The notes: a model not told the origin generated them from the sequence alone. Shown: positions 1 through 6,226, numbered from the stretch's first letter. The stretch is 6,539 nt of DNA from Candidatus Finniella inopinata (GCA_945903885.1 CAMDPB010000063.1:1-6539), one strand, 5' to 3'. Program-made: numbers and translations.

Positions 1-1
1 A

Positions 2-43
2 ATTAGTGAAATTAAAGTAGCAGCGCTCTGCAAAAACGATTAG
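2..43 (+). other. Possible 3' end of an upstream gene (13 codons open to a TAG)
   Basis: Reading from base 2, thirteen codons (ending ...ALCKND) stay open to a TAG at 41-43, 32 bases before the next gene starts. The other two plus frames are closed by TAG early on (4-6 and 18-20). This is too short to identify. In many alphaproteobacteria hemD precedes the mitofilin/hemY pair, but nothing here shows that this is hemD. It could equally be non-coding upstream sequence. Bases 44-75 contain no clear promoter or ribosome binding site. Confidence 0.2.
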
Positions 44-75
44 AATGACACCAATACTACAAAAAATGAATAGTT

Positions 76-894
76 GTGATCGTTTCTTGCCCAAGATGCC
101 ACAAGCAGTATCGACTTGATGTTAGCCGACTGAATTACACGCACTTACCAGATAACAGCGGTCAAGGTGTGCAGCTGGCATGCTCTAATTGCCATGAACA
201 ATGGTGGGAACTAAAAAAAGAATCAGTCAACATGAATCAACCAGAATATAAGGTTGCCGTACCTGAACAACCCTTTAGAAATTTAACTGATATTTCTTTG
301 CTGTATCAAAGACAATCAGCAAATTATGCGTATCAATCCTCGCCACGCGAAGGAGACGTAGCATTTACATCACGAGAAGATCGCACGTATTCACAGCAAC
401 AAGCTCAACCAAAAGAAGTTTTGAAACCACAAAAGTGGAAAAGCCTGTTCCGAATTACTTTGTGGAGCTTGATTATCTTTGGTGGAACTATTGCTTTGGC
501 GCTTGTCGCTATGCAGTTTAATCCCTCAACTTTACTACTTTCAACAACAGACCAAGCGCAGATTCCTGTAACACCAGGAGAAATTAGCATTGAAAATATT
601 CAATATGACGTTAAACCTATTGATGAAGAGCATCAAAAAATTATTGTTGTCGGTAATGTTAAAAACTCTGGGCCGTTAGCTATACCATTGCACAATCTCC
701 AAGTTACCGCATGGGGGACATGTCTGCCGGAAGAATCTCCTAACGAACATGGACTTTGTCAAATTCGAGTTTGGCCGTATAAATGGAAACAGGATTTACT
801 GCAATCAGGAGAACAGCTACCCTTTAAAAGTGCAGCTAAAATTCCAGCAAATTTGCAAGTAGATCAGGTTCACGTTGATGTCACAACAAACTAA
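76..894 (+). CDS. MJ0042-type zinc-ribbon, single-pass membrane protein with DUF3426-like C-terminal domain
   Basis: A 272-residue protein starting at GTG 76, the only start codon after an in-frame TGA at 67-69. Its N-terminus (MIVSCPRCHKQYRLD) is typical of the alphaproteobacterial MJ0042 zinc-ribbon family. Two CxxC knuckles, C5/C8 and C36/C39, would bind one zinc. Residues 45-120 are polar, Q/E/K-rich and probably disordered. A single hydrophobic segment at about 126-146 follows. The remaining ~125 residues resemble the extracytoplasmic beta-rich DUF3426 domain (IIVVGNVKNSG, then LLQSGEQLPF near the end). The zinc ribbon would therefore be cytoplasmic and the C-terminal domain periplasmic. 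The biochemical role of the family is not known to me. Its last codons overlap the next gene, so it is probably co-transcribed and translationally coupled. No convincing Shine-Dalgarno precedes the GTG, so initiation may be weak or depend on an upstream gene. Family assignment is fairly sure; function is open. Confidence 0.85.
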   Translation: MIVSCPRCHKQYRLDVSRLNYTHLPDNSGQGVQLACSNCHEQWWELKKESVNMNQPEYKVAVPEQPFRNLTDISLLYQRQSANYAYQSSPREGDVAFTSREDRTYSQQQAQPKEVLKPQKWKSLFRITLWSLIIFGGTIALALVAMQFNPSTLLLSTTDQAQIPVTPGEISIENIQYDVKPIDEEHQKIIVVGNVKNSGPLAIPLHNLQVTAWGTCLPEESPNEHGLCQIRVWPYKWKQDLLQSGEQLPFKSAAKIPANLQVDQVHVDVTTN

Positions 895-1786
895 AAAAAC
901 AATTCCTCAACCAGATAAGTTTTTGGCTAAAGAATTGCTCCGTAAAAATGGACACGCTATAAAAAAATATTGGCCAGTGCTACTCCTGGCCCAGCTTCCT
1001 GCGCTTATAGTTTGCCTGTTGTTAACTTATCAAAAACCATTTCCGCAAACTCAGATAGTATCTGATAAAAAGAATACTGAGCTTCATAAGCAGCACTCTG
1101 CCCATATAAAAAATATCGAACAGCGTTTTAATGAATTAAATCAGCGGTTTGTCGCATTGCAAAATCAGCATGCCAAAACCGTTAAATCGCTAATATTACT
1201 TAAAACAGCAACTGCTCAACAAGGTAATCTACCTTCAGTTAATTTGATCAAAAAAACTACTTTGGACACACTTGATCGTATTGGTGAAAAAATTAGGCTG
1301 AACGAACCATTCTCTGGGGCACTCTCAAGTCTTCCTAAAGAATGTTCAGCTTTCCCTGGATATAAGACTTTACAGCAGTTCTCATCTCGCCTTCCATTAA
1401 GCTTTATACAACTTAAAAAAGCTTTTGAAGATATACGAAAAAACTACACACCACCAAAAGTAAAAAGTATTCTCCCCAAATGGTTAGAAAAAATTGCCTC
1501 CACTTTTCATGGGAACATCAAAATAGAAAAAGCTAATCAAAGTGATGAAAGCCCTCTTCAACCAATTGCTGATGCTCTTGAAGCGCAAGACCTGAAGTTG
1601 GCGTATTCTTTTGCAAAGAATATTCAAATTCAATCAATTGGGTTGTGGGCAAAGCACGTAGCAGAACGTGTCTCACTAGATGAAGATTATTCTTTGTTTG
1701 CGGAAAAACTACAAAACTGGGTTAAGCAAACAATTCTAGGAAATCAAACACCACCAACAAACACAACACAGGAGAGTATTCCTTAA
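878..1786 (+). CDS. Mitofilin/Mic60-like coiled-coil inner-membrane protein (alphaproteobacterial COG4223 type)
   Basis: A 302-residue protein when started at ATG 878. A TTG at 875 would add one residue, but the ATG is better placed, with AGG at 866-868 nine bases upstream. The gene overlaps the end of the zinc-ribbon gene by 17 bases. It has a basic cytoplasmic N-terminus (residues 1-31), one membrane span at about 32-50, a coiled coil at about 64-105 (HKQHSAHIKNIEQRFNELNQ and onward), and helices around 123-190 including RIGEKIRLNEPFSGAL. The C-terminal segment 227-285 (LQPIADALEAQDLKLAYSFA ... LWAKHVAERV) matches the mitofilin signature region seen in alphaproteobacterial homologues. Those homologues are proposed ancestors of mitochondrial Mic60, which shapes cristae and contacts the outer membrane. 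Their usual place just before hemY supports the call, and gammaproteobacterial HemX occupies the same slot. The sequence is divergent, so a plain coiled-coil membrane protein remains possible; gene order carries much of the weight. Confidence 0.75.
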   Translation: MSQQTKKTIPQPDKFLAKELLRKNGHAIKKYWPVLLLAQLPALIVCLLLTYQKPFPQTQIVSDKKNTELHKQHSAHIKNIEQRFNELNQRFVALQNQHAKTVKSLILLKTATAQQGNLPSVNLIKKTTLDTLDRIGEKIRLNEPFSGALSSLPKECSAFPGYKTLQQFSSRLPLSFIQLKKAFEDIRKNYTPPKVKSILPKWLEKIASTFHGNIKIEKANQSDESPLQPIADALEAQDLKLAYSFAKNIQIQSIGLWAKHVAERVSLDEDYSLFAEKLQNWVKQTILGNQTPPTNTTQESIP

Positions 1787-3132
1787 TGGCACTTATCAAA
1801 GGCTTGCGCTTTTTCATTGCCCTTAGTGTTCTTTGCGTTATCGGCGTACTGATTACTAGCTATCCTGGTGAGGTAAAGTTTAATTGGTTTGATTACTCTA
1901 TTTCTCTACCAATAGGCTTGTTCCTGGCCTGCCTGACTGTTATTTTTGGATTAGTCGCTTCACTTTATAATTTGTGGAAATGGCTATGGAATCTTCCACA
2001 GAACTATTTGATATATCTTCAAAAAAAACGTGTCCAAAAAGGGAACAACTTGTTGATCGATGGACTTAGTGCCATTGCAGCAGGACAAAATCAAGAAGCA
2101 AAAGAAGTTATTGCCATAGCATGTGAACTTTTGCCGGACAACCTTCTTACCCAGTTTATTGCGGCACAAGCTTCATACATGGTGGGGGATGAAGAATCTG
2201 CAACTCGGCAATACATGTCCATGCAAAAAGACCGGCGCACAAGCTTTCTTGGGCTTCGTGGGCTTATTTTGCAAGCTAAAGACAGAGAAGATCACAAGCT
2301 TGTGCAAGAATATATAAATAAAGCGCTTGCCATTAGACCAGACTCTCCTTGGTTGCAAGGTGAATACCTTTTAAATACCGTTCTTCTTGCGCAAAAAGGA
2401 ATTTTTCCAAAAACAGATAAAAACAAACTAACAAAATATGTTTCAAAAGTTCAATGGTCTAGACATCTAGCAATGTTAAGCTGGATAAAATTGCAAAACA
2501 CACCTTCTCTAGCTAGCAACGAAAAAGAAAAATTACATTTGAAGATTTTTGATTTAGCGCCTGACTGGACAGAAAATGTTCAACAGCTAGTTGAGCAATA
2601 CATTCGTCATCAATCATTTTCAAAAGCGCAGAAACTATTAATTGATTCTTTCAAACACCACCCTCACAGAACACTTGGTTTATTGTGGGATTCAGTTTTC
2701 CATGAAATGGAACCAGTTGATCGCTATCGAGCCATGGAAAAACTTGTGGCATCTCAAGAAGATCATCCTGAAAGTCAATTCTGCCTCGCTTCCAGCGCCA
2801 TGAAAGCGCAGCTATGGGGACAAGCCAAGGAACACTTAGATAACCTATTAAGTCATGGCTACACTCGAGCGGGATGCACTCTCATGGCTGATCTAATGGA
2901 GCTTCAACATCCAGCTCAATTTGATTTGGCGCGTGAATGGTGGCACCGAGCATCACAAATTTCATCAGACTATGAATGGCAATGTAACTCTTGCCATAAT
3001 CATTTTGATAAATGGCAACTCATCTGCAGTAATTGTTTGACTGTAGATCAGATTTATTGGCAAGAAACTTCTTCACCTCAACGACACGTTAAAGGTGACA
3101 TAGAGACAACACGCATCTGCCAGGTAGTTTAG
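1786..3132 (+). CDS. hemY: HemY, TPR membrane protein associated with haem biosynthesis
   Basis: A 448-residue protein. Its ATG shares a base with the preceding stop (TAATG, 1784-1788), and AGGAG at 1770-1774 lies 11 bases upstream, so translation is probably coupled. Two membrane spans at about 5-25 and 41-63 form the HemY_N hairpin with the conserved YPG after the first span. A long alpha-helical TPR-like region runs from ~85 to ~390, including YINKALAIRPDSPWL and a second repeat block near 265-390. At the C-terminus WQCNSCHNHFDKWQLICSNC places C400, C403, C414 and C417 as a zinc ribbon, the feature that marks alphaproteobacterial HemY. This family is not the FAD-dependent protoporphyrinogen oxidase also named HemY in Bacillus. 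Its exact activity is unclear; it is thought to scaffold or coordinate late haem synthesis at the inner membrane. Length and architecture are normal. Confidence 0.92.
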   Translation: MALIKGLRFFIALSVLCVIGVLITSYPGEVKFNWFDYSISLPIGLFLACLTVIFGLVASLYNLWKWLWNLPQNYLIYLQKKRVQKGNNLLIDGLSAIAAGQNQEAKEVIAIACELLPDNLLTQFIAAQASYMVGDEESATRQYMSMQKDRRTSFLGLRGLILQAKDREDHKLVQEYINKALAIRPDSPWLQGEYLLNTVLLAQKGIFPKTDKNKLTKYVSKVQWSRHLAMLSWIKLQNTPSLASNEKEKLHLKIFDLAPDWTENVQQLVEQYIRHQSFSKAQKLLIDSFKHHPHRTLGLLWDSVFHEMEPVDRYRAMEKLVASQEDHPESQFCLASSAMKAQLWGQAKEHLDNLLSHGYTRAGCTLMADLMELQHPAQFDLAREWWHRASQISSDYEWQCNSCHNHFDKWQLICSNCLTVDQIYWQETSSPQRHVKGDIETTRICQVV

Positions 3133-3133
3133 T

Positions 3134-3646
3134 GTGATTTCAATACTGGCCGTTATGTTCAGCATTTTGAGTTTTCCAATATGCAACGCTATGTCATCCC
3201 ATGAAGCAACATTTAGGTGCAAAGCCTCCATTGAAAATGCGGAGGCTCACTACTCTAAATTAGAAAATGCTGATTTAAAAAAAATAGCCAAAACTGGGCT
3301 TTCTATTATGCAGAAACTTTTAAAAGAACTTTCGCAGGGAAGCCTTAAAGATCTACCGACCTTAACCAAGCAGTGCATCCAACATGAAGAGCATGCAGAG
3401 TGGTTAGCCAATAGCATTGCACCAGCTATGAAAACAACCAAAGAAACAAAAGCAGTCGCTTCGCAAGGGTCTGACTTAGAACAAAAAAATGATAAACCAG
3501 AGAAACAAAAACTGAAGGAAAAAATAATACAGATTAATCAGCAAAGTTTTGATCAAAAAGATTTAGAAAAAATGCTTGAAAGTGAAGCGATTTCAAAAGT
3601 AGGCGACAATTTAAAGCCATTAGCCGCCTTAACTCCCTCGCTTTAA
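3134..3646 (+). CDS. Unrecognised small exported protein, last gene of the hemY cluster
   Basis: A 170-residue protein from GTG 3134, two bases after the hemY stop. The GTG is the first start after an in-frame TAG at 3125-3127, and AGG at 3122-3124 gives a nine-base spacing. An ATG at 3155 would remove half the hydrophobic leader and is less likely. Residues 2-16 are hydrophobic and end in ICNA, a plausible signal-peptidase I site near residue 19, though the n-region lacks a basic residue. The mature part is helical and highly charged, with two cysteines (C29 and C81) that could form a disulfide, a K/E/Q-rich stretch at ~100-135, and a predicted helical tail. I do not recognise the family. 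The tight spacing argues for co-expression with hemY and the mitofilin homologue, so a periplasmic role near that membrane machinery is possible but only inferred. Confidence 0.65.
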   Translation: MISILAVMFSILSFPICNAMSSHEATFRCKASIENAEAHYSKLENADLKKIAKTGLSIMQKLLKELSQGSLKDLPTLTKQCIQHEEHAEWLANSIAPAMKTTKETKAVASQGSDLEQKNDKPEKQKLKEKIIQINQQSFDQKDLEKMLESEAISKVGDNLKPLAALTPSL

Positions 3647-3910
3647 GCTATCTAAAATTGCTAAGTAAGAGTCTTTAAATCCCTTTTTAAGGGCTATTTC
3701 ATTTGACAGAATTTTCAGGAACTGCCCTGGCTTTTGCTGACGAATGGCTTTATTTAGTAAAATTCTATGCCAGAAAACTGATTCAGAGGTTGCTTCTTGT
3801 TTATGAAGACCCTTCGCAATCGAAAGGTCAGGGAAAGAAGATTTTGGCTTTTCCTTGATGGGGTCTTTTTTTACTGGTGATATTACAGCACCAAAAACAT
3901 CTTTTTTCAT
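3629..3910 (-). CDS. Unrecognised small basic protein downstream of mlaC
   Basis: A 93-residue protein on the minus strand starting at ATG 3910-3908, 17 bases after the mlaC stop, so it is probably read from the same message. It has no signal peptide, membrane span or cysteine. Residues 11-27 are rich in K and P (PVKKDPIKEKPKSSFP) and probably unstructured. Residues ~40-90 look helical, with the most protein-like stretch being SESVFWHRILLNKAIRQQKP. No Shine-Dalgarno is visible before the ATG, so it may depend on coupling to mlaC translation. Its 3' end overlaps the convergent plus-strand gene by 18 bases. I do not recognise a family. It is kept because no competing gene covers the interval, the spacing to mlaC is operon-like, and the composition is that of a real protein. 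A chance open frame cannot be excluded. Confidence 0.55.
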   Translation of the reverse strand: MKKDVFGAVISPVKKDPIKEKPKSSFPDLSIAKGLHKQEATSESVFWHRILLNKAIRQQKPGQFLKILSNEIALKKGFKDSYLAILDSLKRGS

Positions 3911-3927
3911 TTAGAGTGGTTCACAGT

Positions 3928-4506
3928 CTACTGTTTATTAATGTAGTCCATTAACGTTCCAGATCCAATCTTACCTTTCATTTCTGCTCTAAGTGTTATG
4001 ATTTGATTGATACCCTCTATTTCAACGTAAAAAACCTTCTGTCCATTTGTTATCCAAACAATTTTAATTGCAGGAGATGAATTTTTTTCAAATTGCGATA
4101 TAACTGCAAAATCATTATCTTTTTTTTCAGCGGCCAACTGACCAGAAAGCCTTGCATTAACCATTGCTGATAGTTTCCCCTCTCCTGCATAAAAAGTTAT
4201 CAAATATTTTTTTAGGTAATCTCTTACTTTTTGTTTTTCGTCTTCCGTTAAGTCCTTATAGCCAAAGGGTGCAAAAACTGATTTTGTAATGCGATCAATG
4301 TCTAAATACTTGTTTATGCATTCGCTTAATTCTTGACGCTTTACGTCATCAGACGCATTGCCTTTGTTCACTATTTCAAGAGCTTCATCTACTAGTTTCC
4401 CGATAAAACCAGAGGCACCATTTACCGAAGTTTCGCAAGTGTCTTCACCCACAACAGGGAATATACACAAACAAATAAAAGAGATAACATACAGCATCTT
4501 TTGCAT
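3928..4506 (-). CDS. mlaC: MlaC/Ttg2D-family periplasmic phospholipid-binding protein
   Basis: A 192-residue protein on the minus strand. The start is ATG at 4506-4504, preceded eight bases upstream by AGGA inside a strong AAAGGAA. It gives a clean signal peptide (MQKMLYVISFICLCIFPVVG, cleavage near residue 20). An open extension to 4569 would run into the divergent lnt start and lacks a leader-like N-terminus. The mature part follows the MlaC pattern: FIGKLVDEALEIV, then a helical stretch with YLDIDRITKSVFAPFGYKDL, then KVRDYLKKYLITFYA, a beta-rich middle, and the terminal INQIITLRAEMKGKIGSG with LMDYINK. MlaC ferries phospholipid across the periplasm between the inner-membrane MlaFEDB ABC complex and outer-membrane MlaA, keeping outer-leaflet asymmetry. 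No other mla gene is in the window, so it appears detached from the mlaFED genes. The family is quite sure; orthology to E. coli MlaC is an inference. Confidence 0.85.
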   Translation of the reverse strand: MQKMLYVISFICLCIFPVVGEDTCETSVNGASGFIGKLVDEALEIVNKGNASDDVKRQELSECINKYLDIDRITKSVFAPFGYKDLTEDEKQKVRDYLKKYLITFYAGEGKLSAMVNARLSGQLAAEKKDNDFAVISQFEKNSSPAIKIVWITNGQKVFYVEIEGINQIITLRAEMKGKIGSGTLMDYINKQ

Positions 4507-4513
4507 TTTAAAA

Positions 4514-4520
4514 TTCCTTT
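4514..4520 (-). promoter_or_regulatory. Ribosome binding site that fixes the mlaC start
   Basis: On the minus strand these bases read AAAGGAA, eight bases (from AGGA) before ATG 4506. This is the best Shine-Dalgarno in the window. It supports the shorter, signal-peptide start of mlaC over the upstream start at 4569. Confidence 0.7.
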
Positions 4521-4538
4521 TAGGGGGAATACATTTTT

Positions 4539-4549
4539 TGATAGTATCA
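4539..4549. repeat. Perfect short palindrome TGATA-G-TATCA between mlaC and lnt
   Basis: Two 5-base arms, TGATA and TATCA, are exact reverse complements around one central G. The site ends seven bases before the lnt ATG and overlaps the TAGTAT hexamer. It could be an operator for the divergent pair. The arms are short, so chance is possible in A/T-rich DNA. Confidence 0.35.
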
Positions 4550-4556
4550 CTAGAAG

Positions 4557-5993
4557 ATGAATAAAACACTAAAATACTCTTTAATTAGTTTAAAAAACTT
4601 AATACTTTTTTCCATTATTGGCGGACTTGCGTTCTCGCCTTTCAACCAGCCTATTGCTTTATTTTTTTCCATTTATGTTTTGCTTACTCACATTCAAACG
4701 CAAAGTTCTTTTTATAACTTTTTCAAGCGAACATTTACCTTTTTTTTCTTTTTCTTTTTGACTCAGCTTTATTGGGTGGCTTGGGCATTTAATGTATACG
4801 GCATTCCCGAGGCCATGCCTATTGGGTTAATTTGCATGCCAATTATTGTTGGCCTATTTCCAACTGTATTTATTTTTCCAAGCTATTTTTTCAAGGAAAA
4901 TACAGTTGCATTTGCATGGGTGTTTTTTCTTGGTTGGTCATTAAGTGAAATCGCCAGAAGTTTTTTATTCACTGGTTTTCCGTGGAATTTAAACGGCTAT
5001 GTGTGGGATTTACAGCTTTTACAATGCACCAGGTTTTTTGGAATCTTTGGATTATCATTTTTAACAACCGCAGCTGCTGTAGTTTTTTACACAAAACAAA
5101 AATGGCTTGGGATAGGTATTTTTGGTGCCCTGCTCTGTTTTTGGATTGAAGGAAATCATCGTTTAAAATCACCACAATTAAATACTGAGATTTGCTTACG
5201 ATTGATTCAGCCTTCTGTTGATCAGCGTGAAAAATGGCATCCTGAATTTTTTGAAAAGAATTTATCAATTTTAGAAATACTATCACGATCAGAAGCCGAA
5301 AAGCCTATTGATATAACCATTTGGCCAGAGGCTGCTATAACCATTCCTCTTGATGCTCATGTTGATTTTTCTGGCCATCTGGGTGGCTTTATAAGTCAAG
5401 GTTACCTGATTACTGGCGCACCAAGAAGAATGCATAACCCAGAAAAGGCTTTCAGTTGCCTTCAGGTTATTGATAGTAAAGGGGTGATTCATGCCACATT
5501 CGATAAATTTCATTTGGTACCATTTGGTGAATATGTTCCTCTGCGTTCTCTAAACCCCCTTCCAAAACTTACTAATGGAAGCATTGATTATTCTGCAGGA
5601 ACAGGACCACGAACAATTCGCGTATCAGGCATTCCCTCATTTAGTCCTCTTATATGCTATGAAGCTATTTTTAGTGGGGCCGTTATTGAACCCACAGACC
5701 GTCCCCAGTGGCTGTTAAACATTACGAATGATGCTTGGTATGGAATAACCAGTGGCCCCTATCAGCACCTTAAAATTGTACAGGTAAGGGCCATCGAAGA
5801 AGGGCTGCCCCTAATACGTGTAGCTAACAATGGTATTAGTGCAGTTATTGATAGCTATGGGAGAATGCTCCAGCAATTAGAACTTAATAAAATTGGTTTT
5901 ATCGATGCATATCTTCCAACCCCCTTACCACAAACACTTTATCGTAGTTTTATCAATTACTTGCGCAACAACAATCTCAAAACTTGTGCATAA
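4557..5993 (+). CDS. lnt: Apolipoprotein N-acyltransferase Lnt
   Basis: A 478-residue inner-membrane enzyme that adds the third acyl chain, taken from phospholipid, to the N-terminal cysteine of lipoproteins, the last step of lipoprotein maturation. Hydrophobic spans fill residues ~13-197, including the Lnt motifs LAFSPF (24-29), LYWVAWAF and FTGFPWNLNGY (138-148). A nitrilase-type domain follows, with the catalytic triad in the expected motifs: E258 in IWPEA, K317 in FDKFHLVPFGEY, and C367 in PLICYEA. The later NDAWYGITSGPYQHL and NNGISAVID motifs are also intact. The protein ends about 25 residues after GFIDAYLP and lacks the hydrophobic C-terminal span found in E. coli Lnt (512 residues). 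A run of six phenylalanines (62-67) comes from a poly-T tract. AGAAG directly abuts the ATG and is too close to be a good Shine-Dalgarno. The stop codon lies inside a DnaA box, and no terminator follows. Confidence 0.95.
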   Translation: MNKTLKYSLISLKNLILFSIIGGLAFSPFNQPIALFFSIYVLLTHIQTQSSFYNFFKRTFTFFFFFFLTQLYWVAWAFNVYGIPEAMPIGLICMPIIVGLFPTVFIFPSYFFKENTVAFAWVFFLGWSLSEIARSFLFTGFPWNLNGYVWDLQLLQCTRFFGIFGLSFLTTAAAVVFYTKQKWLGIGIFGALLCFWIEGNHRLKSPQLNTEICLRLIQPSVDQREKWHPEFFEKNLSILEILSRSEAEKPIDITIWPEAAITIPLDAHVDFSGHLGGFISQGYLITGAPRRMHNPEKAFSCLQVIDSKGVIHATFDKFHLVPFGEYVPLRSLNPLPKLTNGSIDYSAGTGPRTIRVSGIPSFSPLICYEAIFSGAVIEPTDRPQWLLNITNDAWYGITSGPYQHLKIVQVRAIEEGLPLIRVANNGISAVIDSYGRMLQQLELNKIGFIDAYLPTPLPQTLYRSFINYLRNNNLKTCA

Positions 5994-6056
5994 AATTGTG
6001 GAAAAATACACATAAGCGCTGTGTAAACATTGTGTAAAAAAACCCCCTGTGCATAA
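5985..6056 (-). promoter_or_regulatory. Tandem array of five same-strand DnaA boxes
   Basis: The plus strand shows TGTGCATAA (5985-5993), TGTGGAAAA (5997-6005), TGTGTAAAC (6020-6028, one mismatch), TGTGTAAAA (6031-6039) and TGTGCATAA (6048-6056), all reverse complements of TTWTNCACA. Starts are 12, 23, 11 and 17 bases apart, so the first four are spaced by about one or two helical turns and face the same side of the helix. Such an arrangement would suit cooperative DnaA binding. The first box encodes the last two codons and the stop of lnt. Confidence 0.75.
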
Positions 6057-6085
6057 ATGCTCAGTTAGCCATTAAATTCAGCAAC

Positions 6086-6094
6086 TTATACACC
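6086..6094 (+). promoter_or_regulatory. DnaA box, one mismatch (TTATACACC)
   Basis: It matches TTATNCACA except for the last base. It is the first box in the plus orientation after the tandem array and is flanked by CAACT (6082-6086) and AGTTG (6095-6099), a 5-base inverted repeat around it. Confidence 0.5.
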
Positions 6095-6138
6095 AGTTGT
6101 AAACACACAAACAAAAAATATCCCCAGTTTAGAAAAAA

Positions 6139-6147
6139 TTTTACACA
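6139..6147 (+). promoter_or_regulatory. DnaA box TTTTACACA
   Basis: An exact match to TTWTNCACA on the plus strand in the middle of the candidate origin, opposite in orientation to the tandem array. Confidence 0.6.
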
Positions 6148-6160
6148 ATCAACTCACATA

Positions 6161-6173
6161 AGGATTCTATCCT
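6161..6173. repeat. Inverted repeat AGGAT-TCT-ATCCT containing a GANTC site
   Basis: Two exact 5-base arms around three bases, in the middle of the candidate origin. The only GANTC in the origin (GATTC, 6163-6167) lies in the left arm and loop. In alphaproteobacteria GANTC is methylated by CcrM and its methylation state tracks fork passage. The repeat may be a protein site or chance. Confidence 0.3.
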
Positions 6174-6192
6174 CTGTACAAAAAGAAAATCT

Positions 6193-6201
6193 TGTGGATA
6201 A
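6193..6201 (-). promoter_or_regulatory. Strong DnaA box (reverse of TTATCCACA)
   Basis: The plus strand reads TGTGGATAA, the exact reverse complement of the strongest E. coli box, TTATCCACA. It lies 26 bases before the box next to the unwinding element. Confidence 0.75.
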
Positions 6202-6226
6202 GATGGGGACAACTTTGGGATTGGGC

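Larger units (their letters stand above)
4507..4556. promoter_or_regulatory. Divergent promoter region between mlaC and lnt
   Basis: Only 50 A/T-rich bases separate the start codons of mlaC (minus) and lnt (plus), so both promoters must lie here or inside the neighbouring coding ends. Weak -10-like hexamers exist on the plus strand (TACATT 4530-4535, TAGTAT 4542-4547), but neither has a good -35 partner at 17 bases. I therefore do not assign individual promoters. The region also holds the mlaC ribosome binding site and a short palindrome. Confidence 0.5.

Noticed and set aside
20..31. Hairpin GCAG-CGCT-CTGC near the window start
   Set aside because: A four-base stem followed by A residues rather than T, so it does not look like a terminator on the plus strand. 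On the minus strand the tail is not a T-run either.
2123..2358. Short open frames on both strands inside hemY
   Set aside because: They are covered by the hemY frame, whose TPR and zinc-ribbon content is clear, and show no protein-like signature.
1786..3132. HemY as protoporphyrinogen oxidase
   Set aside because: There is no FAD-binding GxGxxG near the N-terminus. The two N-terminal spans, TPR-like helices and C-terminal zinc ribbon identify the proteobacterial HemY, a different family with the same name.
3681..3693. Hairpin CCCTT-TTT-AAGGG 35 bases after the exported-protein gene
   Set aside because: The stem is only five base pairs and no T-run follows (CTATTTC), and it lies inside the minus-strand gene. 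It is too weak to call a terminator.
4358..4564. 68-codon plus-strand frame antisense to mlaC
   Set aside because: It mirrors the mlaC coding sequence, has no ribosome binding site and encodes no recognisable domain.
4507..4569. N-terminal extension of mlaC by 21 residues to a start at 4569
   Set aside because: It would put a polar segment before the signal peptide and overlap the divergent lnt start, while ATG 4506 has a strong ribosome binding site.
4969..5286. 105-codon open frame on the minus strand inside lnt
   Set aside because: It lies wholly within the well-supported lnt gene and has no recognisable domain, so it is a shadow of the coding strand.
6004..6012. AAATACACA and, at 6099-6107, GTAAACACA as extra DnaA boxes
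   Set aside because: Each has two mismatches to TTWTNCACA, which is expected by chance in A/T-rich DNA, so they were not counted.
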